DNA of 64,000 nt from an uncultured Sediminibacterium sp. (GTDB lineage Bacteria; Bacteroidota; Bacteroidia; Chitinophagales; Chitinophagaceae), in assembly GCF_946481145.1 (NCBI RefSeq), contig NZ_CAMLMJ010000013.1, positions 1 to 64,000 on the forward strand, in the 5' to 3' direction. Each line of letters starts with the position of its first letter. The first letter of the stretch is position 1. A program made the translations under genes and the position numbers. Below the pieces are notes generated by a model. That model did not search any database. It was not told the origin of the DNA and worked only from the letters and a program-made list of their open reading frames with translations. Positions 52,285 to 64,000 of the stretch are shown here, piece by piece.

Positions 52285-53688
52285 ATGATCATTCGAAATG
52301 TAGTAGTGCTTCTTATAATAATGGCCTCTTTGTCTGTTGTAGATGCACAAACAAAACTTCCTTCTTTTTTTTCTGATAATATGGTATTACAGCAAAAAGA
52401 CTCTGTAGCTATTTGGGGAACCGATGCTCCCGGAAAAAAAATTACAGTAACGGGTAGTTGGGGAGCATCTGTAACCACAGTAACAAATACAAGCGGGCAT
52501 TGGAAACTAAAATTACTTACAACTCAAGCAGGAGGACCTCATATTGTCAACGTTAAAGGAAGTTCAGAACTGACTTTTCAAAATGTGCTCTTAGGGGAAG
52601 TATGGTTTTGTTCTGGACAATCAAATATGGAAATGCCAATGAAAGGTTTTGCGGGACAGCCAATTATAGGCAGTAATGAAGCCGTCTTGCAATCGCGTAA
52701 TGATCAGATTCGTTTCTTTCACACACCTAAAACGCCGAGTTTATTACCTGTAACAGATGTAAAGTCTACCTGGAAAAAAGCAGAACCTGCTAACACATCG
52801 GAGTTCAGTGCCGCTGCTTATTTCTTTGCAAAAAAAGTACAATCTGTTTTAGGTGTACCTGTAGGCATCATTCAGTCTTCGTGGGGTGCATCTACGATTG
52901 AAAGCTGGATGGATAAAGAGTCATTGGCATCATTTCCTCATGCTATCATTCCTGATACGCTTCCAAAGATTACGCCGAATAGAGAACCTACTATTATGTT
53001 CAATGCTATGTTATATCCCTATATCGGTTACACTATTAAAGGTGTATTATGGTATCAAGGAGAAGCCAACAGAGAGAATGCTCATCAATATCAGGCATTG
53101 TTCAGCACCATGATTCAGTCATGGAGGGCACATTGGAAGCAAGGCGATTTCCCTTTTTATTTCGTACAGATCGCGCCATTTGAAATGGGAAAAACCAATG
53201 CTGCATTTTTACGTGAAGCTCAACTTAAAACCATGCAATCCGTTTCCAACACAGGTATGGTAGTAACCTTAGATATCGGTGATAGAACAGTGATTCATCC
53301 TCCGCAAAAAGAGCAAGTAGGAAATCGATTGGCTTATTGGGCATTGGCAAAAACATATCAAATCAAAGGCATTGGTTTTGCCGGTCCGGTGGTAAAAATA
53401 GCAATGCCAAATAAAGAAGGCAGGATGGTATTAACTTTTGAAAATTGTCCGAATGGCTTATCTAATTTTAATAAGCCCATGACTCAATTTGAAATTGCTG
53501 GTGAAGACAGTGTGTTTCATCCCGCTACTGCTATGATCAATAGGGATAATCCTAAAGTGTTAGTGGTGTGGAGTGAACAGGTAAAAAGCCCCAAAAGCGT
53601 ACGCTATGCTTTCAAAAGCTGGACAGATGCTTCACTGTTTAATACTGAAGGGTTGCCAGCATCTTCTTTTAGAACAGATGATTGGTAG
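52285..53688 (+). CDS. sialate O-acetylesterase-like SGNH hydrolase
   Basis: The 467-aa protein has a signal peptide (MIIRNVVVLLIIM, cleavage near VDAQ) and the SGNH block I motif CSGQSNMEMPM (Ser near residue 111), followed by SSWGASTIESWM and WYQGEANRENA. The full-length pattern is that of sialate 9-O-acetylesterases, which remove acetyl esters from sialic acids; many Bacteroidota homologues act on other acetylated plant or algal sugars. The open frame begins with TTG at 52264, but ATG 52285 fits the signal peptide. It diverges from the GH128-like gene. The 51989-52284 gap shows no other gene. Confidence 0.9.
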   Translation: MIIRNVVVLLIIMASLSVVDAQTKLPSFFSDNMVLQQKDSVAIWGTDAPGKKITVTGSWGASVTTVTNTSGHWKLKLLTTQAGGPHIVNVKGSSELTFQNVLLGEVWFCSGQSNMEMPMKGFAGQPIIGSNEAVLQSRNDQIRFFHTPKTPSLLPVTDVKSTWKKAEPANTSEFSAAAYFFAKKVQSVLGVPVGIIQSSWGASTIESWMDKESLASFPHAIIPDTLPKITPNREPTIMFNAMLYPYIGYTIKGVLWYQGEANRENAHQYQALFSTMIQSWRAHWKQGDFPFYFVQIAPFEMGKTNAAFLREAQLKTMQSVSNTGMVVTLDIGDRTVIHPPQKEQVGNRLAYWALAKTYQIKGIGFAGPVVKIAMPNKEGRMVLTFENCPNGLSNFNKPMTQFEIAGEDSVFHPATAMINRDNPKVLVVWSEQVKSPKSVRYAFKSWTDASLFNTEGLPASSFRTDDW

Positions 53689-53762
53689 TCTTAGCAACTG
53701 ATTTGCCATAAATCCCCCTCATTTTTGAAATATCCGTTGCTATAAAGGTGATTCTTATCAAA

Positions 53763-53770
53763 TAAATTTG
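53763..53770 (+). promoter_or_regulatory. -7 box before the beta-helix gene
   Basis: TAAATTTG matches TAnnTTTG and shares the 14-bp context AAATAAATTTGATA with the GH128-like gene. A TTG lies 23 bp upstream, which is too far for a normal -35. Confidence 0.45.
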
Positions 53771-53838
53771 ATATCTGTGATACTATTGATTGTTGGTTTA
53801 ATAACAGTCATATTCATCAACCACTTCAACCACTTGCC

Positions 53839-55470
53839 ATGAAGATCAAAGGGTTCCTTTTTTTATTATTAGCGATGATGATTGGAGTATCTTCTTCAGC
53901 AACGAATTATTATATCAATTCTCAATCCGGTAGTGATACCAATGATGGCAAGAGTAAGCATCGACCTTTTAAAACAGCAATTCCTTTACGTGCAATCCCA
54001 TTACAGCCGGGTGATTCTATTTTGTTTGCAACCGGATTGCGATACACCGGTATGTTGTCTTTATCGGATGTGAACGGAACGCAGGATCGTCCTATTGTTA
54101 TCAGCAACTATCGTTTTAGAAGCGATACTACAAAACCTATACTAGATGCAGGTAATGATCTTAATACAATACACCTTAAGAATACTTCACATATTCAGGT
54201 AACACAACTTGAGTTAACAGCGATGACTCCATATGGAAAAAGTGAAACAGGTAAGGCTGAATTAAGATGTGGTATTCTGGTAGAAACAACCAAAGAAGAA
54301 ATATTTCAGAATATTGTGTTGAAACATTTGGTAGTACATGATGTGTATTACAATGAGCCCGGTTTCAAACGTTCCGAAGCTGAAACAAAGTCAGCGAATG
54401 GCACACAAAGCTATGGTTGGGGTATTCGTTTTATCAACCAATCAAAGAAGGGAGTGATGAAACAATTATCTGTATCCTTTTGTAAAGTCTACAATGTTAG
54501 TCATACAGGGATCAAGATTACGGCACCTGCTGAAGGTATCAAGGGTATGGAAGTTAATAACAACGAAGTATTTGATACGGGAGGTCCGGGTATGCAATTT
54601 TCTGGTGTGAATGACGGACATATTCATCACAACAATATTCATCATTCAGGTTCTATAAAGGATACGCGTAACTGGGGCCGAGGCAGTGGTCTATGGACCT
54701 GGAGTTGTTCTGATATTTTAATCGAACATAATCGTTTTGAATATGCCAATGGTCCGGGTGATTCAGCCGGTGTCCATATTGATTTCAATTGTAGTCATGT
54801 AGTGGTACAATATAATTTCAGTGCCAATAACGCCGGTGGATTTTGTGAAATACTCGGAAATAATTACAACTGCTCTTATCGATATAATATCAGCGTGAAT
54901 GATGGATATCGTGTTAAAGGAAAAGATGGTGCTTTTCAGGAAGGAAAGATATTCTGGTTGAGTGGGTATCAAGGCGATAAACAAAAACCTACAGGTCCAT
55001 TCAATAGCTACTTTTATAATAATACTATGTATGTTGGATCGGGCATTGTTCCCAAAGTAGCGATCAGTGCTACTGCCAGCGGAATACTGATCATGAATAA
55101 TATCTTTTATTTTGAAGATTCTGCTGTAATGGTTGCTGGTGATCAATTCAAAACCGATGCTAATCTCCTGCAATCAGGTAATACCATCTTCAATAATAAC
55201 TTGTTTTTGTACGCACATAATTGGCCAGCTGCTTTTCCCATTCAGGATGCACGTCCTTTAATTGGTGATCCGCAGTTTCGAAAAAAAGCGGGTTTTGCAT
55301 TGGTGGACTATCACCCAAGAAATACGAAAATGATTAAGGATAAAGGTATGGTGATACCGAAAATACCGGGAGATAATGTTGGTATTAAAATAGGGTTGGA
55401 TATGGCAGTTGACATTTTAGGAAATAAGATCAAAGGCAAGCCTGATATCGGGGCTATTGAATTGCAATAA
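53839..55470 (+). CDS. secreted right-handed parallel beta-helix protein
   Basis: The 543-aa protein has a signal peptide (MKIKGFLFLLLAMM) and the DUF-type start YYINSQSGSDTNDGKSKHRPFKT common in pectate-lyase-like folds. Repeating turns with HHNNIHHSG, IEHNRFEYANGPG and VVQYNFSANNAGG indicate a right-handed beta-helix of about ten coils, residues about 100-470. Such proteins are lyases, hydrolases or epimerases acting on acidic polysaccharides. No sequence signature identifies a numbered lyase family here. It lies 29 bp before the sulfatase gene, so the two are likely cotranscribed. Confidence 0.88.
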   Translation: MKIKGFLFLLLAMMIGVSSSATNYYINSQSGSDTNDGKSKHRPFKTAIPLRAIPLQPGDSILFATGLRYTGMLSLSDVNGTQDRPIVISNYRFRSDTTKPILDAGNDLNTIHLKNTSHIQVTQLELTAMTPYGKSETGKAELRCGILVETTKEEIFQNIVLKHLVVHDVYYNEPGFKRSEAETKSANGTQSYGWGIRFINQSKKGVMKQLSVSFCKVYNVSHTGIKITAPAEGIKGMEVNNNEVFDTGGPGMQFSGVNDGHIHHNNIHHSGSIKDTRNWGRGSGLWTWSCSDILIEHNRFEYANGPGDSAGVHIDFNCSHVVVQYNFSANNAGGFCEILGNNYNCSYRYNISVNDGYRVKGKDGAFQEGKIFWLSGYQGDKQKPTGPFNSYFYNNTMYVGSGIVPKVAISATASGILIMNNIFYFEDSAVMVAGDQFKTDANLLQSGNTIFNNNLFLYAHNWPAAFPIQDARPLIGDPQFRKKAGFALVDYHPRNTKMIKDKGMVIPKIPGDNVGIKIGLDMAVDILGNKIKGKPDIGAIELQ

Positions 55471-55498
55471 TAAAGGAGTATCACTTTAGACCTAGCAT

Positions 55499-56965
55499 AT
55501 GAAAAAAGTACAGCGATATTCTATTCATACTTGTTTACGTAAAGTTTCTCATCAGTTGGTGATATTGATCCTTTGTGGAATATTCATGTTAGGTAATACA
55601 AGTTTTAAAATCACAACTAATTTATCAAAGCCTAATATCATTGTAATACTTATTGATGATGCAGGGTATGCTGATTTTGGTTTCATGGGCTCCAAAGATT
55701 TATTAACACCTAGGCTCGATGAACTAGCTAAAAAATCTTTTCGTTTTACTGATGCCCATGTTTCAGCTTCTGTTTGCAGTCCGTCAAGAGCCGGGTTATT
55801 AACAGGCAGATATCAGCAGCGTTTTGGTTATGAATGTAATGAAGGAGAAGGTTATACAGGAATTGATATTCAACAAACACTACTTCCCAAGAGATTAGTA
55901 ACAGCAGGTTATGTAACAGCCGCATTTGGCAAATGGCATCTAGGTTTCAAACAGGAACAACACCCCTTGTCTAATGGCTTCCAATATTATTATGGATTTT
56001 TGAGTGGTGGCAGAAGCTATTTTTATAAACCGGATAAGGATGATCGCCCGGGTGTGCCAACTGCTTTATTAGAGAATCGTAAACAGGTAGCATTTGAGGG
56101 GTATTTAACGGATGTGTTAGGAGATAAAGCAGCTGACTTTATTCATGAAAATAAAAGCAAGCCATTCTTTATGTACTGGGCACCCAATGCAGTACATACT
56201 CCTCTAGATGCTGATCAAAAAGATTTAGAGAAGTTTCTGGGTCATCCTCGTCAAAAGTTAGCCGCAATGACTTTTGCGTTGGACAGAGCAGTAGGAAAAT
56301 TATTGGATGCATTGCAGCAAGATCAATTACTCGATAATACCCTTATCTTCTTTTTAAGTGATAATGGAGGAGCACATAATAATCAATCTGATAATTTTCC
56401 ACTAAAAGGATTTAAAGGCAATAAATATGAAGCAGGGCATCGTATTCCATTCCTTGTTCATTGGCCTGCTAAGTGGAAGGGGGGCACCAACTTTACCGGA
56501 CTTAGTTCATCACTTGATATTTTTCCAACTGTTCTGGATGCGGCAGGAGCTAAGAGTGATGCATTCGCCGGCTTAGATGGTGTAAGTCTGATTCCTTTTT
56601 TAACAGGTACAAAGAAAGGCTCACCACATGAAGAATTGGTTTGGCGTAAAGATGGAGCTACTGCAATCAGAAAAGGAAATCATAAGCTGATACAGTTTCG
56701 TGGATTGGAAGATCGCTTATATGATCTAAGCAGTGATCTTGGAGAAACACGTGATATCAAATCAACGAAGCCCGATGTTTACAGTGATCTAAAAGCAAGA
56801 TTTGCGCTTTGGGAAAAAGATAAAATGAACCCTATTTGGACTGAAGGAGCATTGTGGGATAGTATTACGTTGATGATTCATGATGATCTTATGAACAATC
56901 GAAAGGTACGCGTTCGTAATCCTGAAGAATTAGAAAGGTTTCGTTCAATAAAAAATAAATATTAG
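55499..56965 (+). CDS. secreted sulfatase, formylglycine-dependent
   Basis: The 488-aa protein has an N-terminal hydrophobic export segment (about 18-32) and the S1-family core: metal ligands in ILIDDAGYADFG (Asp53, Asp54), the maturation motif CSPSR with Cys93 that becomes formylglycine, then TGRYQQRFG, GKWHLG and DNGG. The length is typical of arylsulfatases acting on polysaccharides. Maturation would need an anaerobic sulfatase-maturating enzyme or FGE encoded elsewhere. It suggests that the glycan attacked by this cluster carries sulfate. Confidence 0.93.
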   Translation: MKKVQRYSIHTCLRKVSHQLVILILCGIFMLGNTSFKITTNLSKPNIIVILIDDAGYADFGFMGSKDLLTPRLDELAKKSFRFTDAHVSASVCSPSRAGLLTGRYQQRFGYECNEGEGYTGIDIQQTLLPKRLVTAGYVTAAFGKWHLGFKQEQHPLSNGFQYYYGFLSGGRSYFYKPDKDDRPGVPTALLENRKQVAFEGYLTDVLGDKAADFIHENKSKPFFMYWAPNAVHTPLDADQKDLEKFLGHPRQKLAAMTFALDRAVGKLLDALQQDQLLDNTLIFFLSDNGGAHNNQSDNFPLKGFKGNKYEAGHRIPFLVHWPAKWKGGTNFTGLSSSLDIFPTVLDAAGAKSDAFAGLDGVSLIPFLTGTKKGSPHEELVWRKDGATAIRKGNHKLIQFRGLEDRLYDLSSDLGETRDIKSTKPDVYSDLKARFALWEKDKMNPIWTEGALWDSITLMIHDDLMNNRKVRVRNPEELERFRSIKNKY

Positions 56966-56986
56966 CCCTGATAAATACAAAAAATC

Positions 56987-57106
56987 ATGTTTACAAAGCC
57001 AAAACATGAAAGAATTTCAAAACATAATCAACGCCTGAGTATAAAACTGGCTATTATTTATATGTTATTGATTCTTTTATTTATTTTTCTGATCGTTTTG
57101 ATCTGA
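56987..57106 (+). CDS. candidate 39-aa single-span membrane protein
   Basis: The small frame encodes a basic, hydrophilic N-terminus (MFTKPKHERISKHNQRLSIK) and a C-terminal hydrophobic run of about 19 residues (LAIIYMLLILLFIFLIVLI). This fits a single membrane helix with the N-terminus inside. It starts 21 bp after the sulfatase stop and ends 67 bp before the regulator gene, on the same strand. No known family is recognised. Being short, it could be chance; the charge layout argues for a gene. Confidence 0.45.
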   Translation: MFTKPKHERISKHNQRLSIKLAIIYMLLILLFIFLIVLI

Positions 57107-57173
57107 TAAGTCACGAAGGCTGGATCTGAAATTTAGATGACTGTTAGATCTATATGAACTTAACTCTGAAGAT

Positions 57174-60100
57174 TTGCTTGCTGCTATTGCCAAATATACT
57201 TGTGCATTATTACTATGTGTATGGTCATTGTATCCCTATGCACAAACGAGTAGTTCCTTTATCAGTATTTCTGATGAGTTGGTCAACAATGAAGTAACTT
57301 CTGTTATTCAAGACAAAAATGGTTTCATCTGGTTTGGCACCAGAGGTGGTTTACAACGATTTGATGGTTATGATATGAGCTTACTCAAGAACAATTTTGA
57401 GCAAGGTAATAATCTATTGAGTCAATCCATTGAAGTCTTACAAAATGGTAAACAGAATACGATTTGGATCGGTACTAAGTCGGGTGGATTGAGTTCTTAT
57501 GATCTGAAGACAGGTAAGATTACCAATCATGTCAATCAGATTAAAAGTGCGGCAGGATTTAATAGTGATTATATACTATCGATATTGGATGCAGATGATG
57601 AAAAATTATTTATTGGAACCTGGAAAGGATTTCAATACATGGATAAAAAAACGGGAAAGTTTTTCATCATTAATACCAATTGGAAAACTTTCGATATCCA
57701 ATCTGATGGGCAATTGGGTTACTGGGTAGCGACCAGCAGTGGTTTAAAGCATTTGAATCGCGAGTTAAAAAATGATGCATCATACAACTTTGATAAAACC
57801 GGTATCAACATTACATCCATTGTTAGAGATACGAAGCGAAATTGTTTATGGTTAGGTAGCTGGGATCAGGGGTTGATACGTTTTGATCTAGAGACAAAGA
57901 ATTATACCAACTATCGCCATCAGAAAAGTGATCCGCTCTCGCTAAGTTCAAATAATACGTATCGATTGGTATTGGATTCAAAAGGTATGTTATGGGTAGG
58001 TACTTGGGGTGGAGGACTTAATAAATTCAATCCGGAAACAACGAGATTCGAAAAGATTGAGTTGATTATTCCCGGATTATACACGAATGACAATCAGATC
58101 ATTCTAACCATTATGGAAGACCCATCCGGTTTATTATGGATTGGGACAGATGGTGCAGGTGTATTCAAATTTGATCTCAATCAAAAAAGGTTTATCAATA
58201 TTGGCTATGATCAAAGAGGGAATGGGTTACAAGCCAGTACACATGTATTATCTGTATTTGTGGATCGGTACAATAAACTTTGGTTAGGAACAAAGGGTGG
58301 GGGGATTCATTATTCCAAAGATTGGAAACAGTTCAAGACTGTGTCATTCACGGAAAAATCATTTGCACAATCAGGATCAGGTGTTTATGAGTGTCGTTCT
58401 TTCATGGAAGACAATGATTTTCTGTGGATCGCTACTAATAAAGGATTGATTAGAATATTGAATCGCTCAACAGCCGTTGGTAACTATGATATTTACACAC
58501 CTGATGCACAGAATGCGTCACTTGCAAGCAGAAAAAAAATTAATGCAGTAGTAAAAGACAGTAAGGGGAAAATTTGGATTGGTACGCAAGAAAATGGTTT
58601 AAGTTGTATCATTGGATTTGATAAGAATCAACAACCCATATTTAAAAATTATTTACCTGATTTTGGGAATAAAACTGCGCTTCAAAATGAACGTATTAGT
58701 TGTTTGTTGATCGATTCTAAACAAAGATTGTGGATCGGTACCTATAAAGGACTTCATCTCTATCATCCTGAAACTGATCAGTTTCAAGCTTTTATTCAAA
58801 ATATAACGCCGGGTAAAAGTATCAGTAATAATACAATCCTTTGTTTGTCTGAAGATTTGCAAGGAAATATTTGGGCGGGCACACAATCAGGATTGAACAA
58901 GATAACAGGCATTGACGGTGATCAATTAAATGTGATTCCTTTTACTGTTAAAGATGGACTGCCTAGTGATTATATCCATGCTATTCAACCTGATCAGCGA
59001 GATTATATTTGGGCTAGCACCAATAAAGGAATCATTCGTTTCCATACCACTAAACATTCTTTTGGTGTATTTGATAAAAGAGATGGTATACGATCAGTAG
59101 TGTTTTCTGAGAATGCTTCTTATAAACACAAACAGGGAAAACTATTTTTTGGCGGATTGGAAGGACTTACTTTTTTTGACCCGGATAGTATCAGGATCAA
59201 TCGCTTTGTTCCTCCCATCTATTTCACGAGTCTGACTATCAATAATCGTCCGTATGAATTTGGAAAAACAAGAGCAGACAGTGCCATTCTGGATCGGCCA
59301 TTTTATGAAACAGATGCAATTACACTTACTTATGAAGAGAATATTTTTTCTATTGGCTTCTCTGCACTTGACTATCATGCCCCTGATAAAAATGAATACA
59401 TGTATAAGCTGGAAGGCTTTAATAAAGACTGGGTGTATGCAGGGAGTAGTCGTTTGGTGTCTTTCACCAATTTAAAAGCAGGTACGTATTATTTAAAGGT
59501 AAAAGCTACTAACAGTGACAAAATATGGAATGACCAATATCGAGAATTGAAGATCACGATTCTGCCTCCACCTTGGAAAACATGGTGGGCTTATTCTATT
59601 TATGTGGGTATTTTCCTTTCCTTATTATGGGCTACCAGATACCTAGGTTTAAGACAAGCTGCATTAAAGAATCAGCTAATGATTTCCCGAATGGAGAGAA
59701 ATCAAGAAAAGAATTTGTCTGACTATAAAGAACGATTGTTTACCAATATATCACACGAGTTTCGAACGCCATTGACATTGATTCTAGGCCCACTGGAAGA
59801 TTTATTGCAAAGAAAAAAAATGGATGGTATTGTAGAAAAAAATCTGAAGTTGATTCAAAAACAATCCAAGCGAATGCTGAGAATGGTGAATCAATTGTTA
59901 GATTTTCAAAAAGCAGAAGCTGGAAGTATTATTCTAACACCTCAGCCGGGAGAAATAATTTCTTTTTGTTATAACGTATTCTCGCTTTTCGAAGATGAAG
60001 CTAAGCGAAAAAATATGCACTACACTTTTCATTCAGATGAAAGGTATTTCTCATTCTCTTTCGATCCGGATAAACTTGAGATCGTGATCTTCAATATACT

Positions 60101-61274
60101 TTCCAATGCTTTTAAATTCACACCTAATGGTGAAAATATTAGTGTAACCGTGAAGCGTTTGGGGGAAAAGAATTGTCAAATCATTATTCAGGATACAGGC
60201 TCAGGAATTGCATCAAATGAGCTGAACGATATCTTTAACCGGTTTTACAGAGGTAAGAAACATGATGCTACTACCATTTCCGGTACAGGTATTGGACTTT
60301 CCTTTGTGAAGGAGTTGGTAGAATTACATGGGGGTAACATTCAGGTAGAGAGTGATGGGGTGAAAGGCAGTACTTTTACTGTCACGCTACCTCATATACC
60401 GATCCATGAAACTACTTTAATGTATAATGATGAATCGCTGAATCCCATAATGAATCCATTACAGGAAATACTTGTAAACCCCATACCTATGCAAGAAGAA
60501 CAGGAACAAATCTCCACTGAAACAGAACAGCCCATTATTCTCATTGTTGAAGATGAGTCTGACATGCTGCAATATGTTTATGATATCATCAGTCCGTCAT
60601 TTAGTGTGGTAACAGCTACCAACGGTAAAGAAGGATTACAAAAAGCACTAGAAGTAATTCCTGATCTCGTTGTAAGTGATGTAATGATGCCGGAGATGGA
60701 CGGTATTGAATTGTGTAAGCAACTAAAATCAGATAAAGGGACTTCACATATTCCCATCATTTTGCTCACAGCTTTATCTGATATGACCCATCATGTACAA
60801 GGGATTAGAGAGGGAGCGGATGTATATCTTCCTAAACCATTTAATTCGCAATTATTATTGGTGCACATACATAACCTGATCAATTCTCGAAACATGTTGA
60901 AGGAATTGTATGCTAAGAAGGTTTTTCTTGGTTCCGGGAATTTTGAGATCAAATCTTTTGAAGAAGAATTTTTATTCAAGTTGGTAAAACTGGTAGAAGA
61001 TAATATATCAAATAGTCAATTCAACAATGACGAACTAGCTAATATGATGTTTATGAGTAGGTCAACATTTTATCGTAAACTAAAAGCAGTGACCGGTATG
61101 TCAGGAAATGAATTTATTAGAACTACAAGACTGAACTATGCTTCTAAATTATTAGCCAGTGGCAAATATTCGGTAACAGAAGCAGCCTTTGAATCAGGGT
61201 TTAATGATATCAAATACTTCAGAAAGCGTTTTCAGGATCAGTTTGGAGTAACACCTTCGGAGTACAAACATTAA
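57174..61274 (+). CDS. hybrid two-component system regulator (HTCS)
   Basis: This 1366-aa membrane protein senses a glycan breakdown product and activates the cluster. It has a signal peptide (cleavage near PYAQ), a double beta-propeller of reg_prop repeats with GFIWFGTRGGLQRFDGYD-like units (about 35-690), a Y_Y_Y domain (about 700-795), one membrane helix (about 802-822), HisKA with His in SHEFRTPLTL (about 858), an ATPase domain, a receiver (IVEDESDM...VVSDVMMPEMDG, about 1121-1240) and an AraC-type helix-turn-helix end. The start codon is TTG; no in-frame ATG lies upstream. An ATG at 57154 opens a different frame, so an ancestral frameshift at the N-terminus is possible. Confidence 0.94.
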   Translation: MLAAIAKYTCALLLCVWSLYPYAQTSSSFISISDELVNNEVTSVIQDKNGFIWFGTRGGLQRFDGYDMSLLKNNFEQGNNLLSQSIEVLQNGKQNTIWIGTKSGGLSSYDLKTGKITNHVNQIKSAAGFNSDYILSILDADDEKLFIGTWKGFQYMDKKTGKFFIINTNWKTFDIQSDGQLGYWVATSSGLKHLNRELKNDASYNFDKTGINITSIVRDTKRNCLWLGSWDQGLIRFDLETKNYTNYRHQKSDPLSLSSNNTYRLVLDSKGMLWVGTWGGGLNKFNPETTRFEKIELIIPGLYTNDNQIILTIMEDPSGLLWIGTDGAGVFKFDLNQKRFINIGYDQRGNGLQASTHVLSVFVDRYNKLWLGTKGGGIHYSKDWKQFKTVSFTEKSFAQSGSGVYECRSFMEDNDFLWIATNKGLIRILNRSTAVGNYDIYTPDAQNASLASRKKINAVVKDSKGKIWIGTQENGLSCIIGFDKNQQPIFKNYLPDFGNKTALQNERISCLLIDSKQRLWIGTYKGLHLYHPETDQFQAFIQNITPGKSISNNTILCLSEDLQGNIWAGTQSGLNKITGIDGDQLNVIPFTVKDGLPSDYIHAIQPDQRDYIWASTNKGIIRFHTTKHSFGVFDKRDGIRSVVFSENASYKHKQGKLFFGGLEGLTFFDPDSIRINRFVPPIYFTSLTINNRPYEFGKTRADSAILDRPFYETDAITLTYEENIFSIGFSALDYHAPDKNEYMYKLEGFNKDWVYAGSSRLVSFTNLKAGTYYLKVKATNSDKIWNDQYRELKITILPPPWKTWWAYSIYVGIFLSLLWATRYLGLRQAALKNQLMISRMERNQEKNLSDYKERLFTNISHEFRTPLTLILGPLEDLLQRKKMDGIVEKNLKLIQKQSKRMLRMVNQLLDFQKAEAGSIILTPQPGEIISFCYNVFSLFEDEAKRKNMHYTFHSDERYFSFSFDPDKLEIVIFNILSNAFKFTPNGENISVTVKRLGEKNCQIIIQDTGSGIASNELNDIFNRFYRGKKHDATTISGTGIGLSFVKELVELHGGNIQVESDGVKGSTFTVTLPHIPIHETTLMYNDESLNPIMNPLQEILVNPIPMQEEQEQISTETEQPIILIVEDESDMLQYVYDIISPSFSVVTATNGKEGLQKALEVIPDLVVSDVMMPEMDGIELCKQLKSDKGTSHIPIILLTALSDMTHHVQGIREGADVYLPKPFNSQLLLVHIHNLINSRNMLKELYAKKVFLGSGNFEIKSFEEEFLFKLVKLVEDNISNSQFNNDELANMMFMSRSTFYRKLKAVTGMSGNEFIRTTRLNYASKLLASGKYSVTEAAFESGFNDIKYFRKRFQDQFGVTPSEYKH

Positions 61275-61289
61275 TCACACATTATTATA

Positions 61290-61318
61290 GGGGGCTGCTA
61301 CAAAAGCCCCCTTTTTTT
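61290..61318 (+). terminator. intrinsic terminator after the HTCS gene
   Basis: GGGGGCT and AGCCCCC form a 7-bp stem around an eight-base loop, followed by seven T. Confidence 0.93.
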
Positions 61319-61401
61319 GGAAATTATAGGTCTTCTCAAAGCGATATTTTAGCTATGTGTTCTTTTCCCTAAAGGAATGAACGATTGTAGAAGTCATATA
61401 A

Positions 61402-64000
<2,599 letters not shown>

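Overview
The window looks like a chromosomal segment of a Bacteroidota bacterium, most probably family Chitinophagaceae. The signs are promoters with the TAnnTTTG -7 box and few Shine-Dalgarno sites, a SusC/SusD pair, type IX secretion (T9SS) C-terminal domains of both A and B types, a hybrid two-component system, and Bacteroidota-restricted families (DUF4293, a DUF6427-like membrane protein). The species assignment is inference; no rRNA is present.

Layout. (1) 0-3.5 kb: alpha/beta hydrolase, then a kup-rhodanese pair, all minus strand. (2) 3.8-13.4 kb: two envelope proteins, purQ, a DsbD-type redox pair, an ECF sigma factor and uvrA. (3) 13.4-19.5 kb: DUF4293, glyA, a sugar nucleotidyltransferase, nitronate monooxygenase, DinB-like protein and an SDR, separated by repeat-rich gaps. 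(4) 19.5-25 kb: two tandem paralogous ~875-aa PKD-like proteins with type B T9SS sorting domains. (5) 25-34 kb, all minus: hydrolase-lnt, guaB, dprA, a PorE-architecture OmpA protein, queE, folD. (6) 34.5-39.2 kb: SusC/SusD pair. (7) 39.6-47.9 kb: DUF3467, radC, prs, rplY, histidine kinase, pth, FAH-family hydrolase, a fused 2-oxoacid dehydrogenase E1, tRNA-Met. (8) 48.1-64 kb: a carbohydrate cluster with a GH128-like protein carrying several carbohydrate-binding modules, a sialate O-acetylesterase-like enzyme, a parallel beta-helix protein, a sulfatase, a 39-codon membrane ORF, a hybrid two-component regulator and a GH2 beta-galactosidase cut by the window end. This resembles a polysaccharide utilization locus for a decorated (acetylated and/or sulfated) glycan; it has no adjacent SusC/D inside the window.

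The most unusual content is between genes. A ~250-290 bp non-autonomous element family, with ends near CTGTCCGGGGAAA and a 26-bp central hairpin, has five long copies and two fragments here, in both orientations. Around and between these lie tandem repeats with a unit of 7 nt and at least six different unit sequences, plus an 8-nt AT-rich unit that forms 36-bp inverted arms around unrelated loops. These repeats supply the stop codons or last codons of several genes and have entered one hydrolase gene in frame. Several gene starts sit 3-4 nt after a -7 box, which suggests leaderless mRNAs and corrects the longest-ORF starts.
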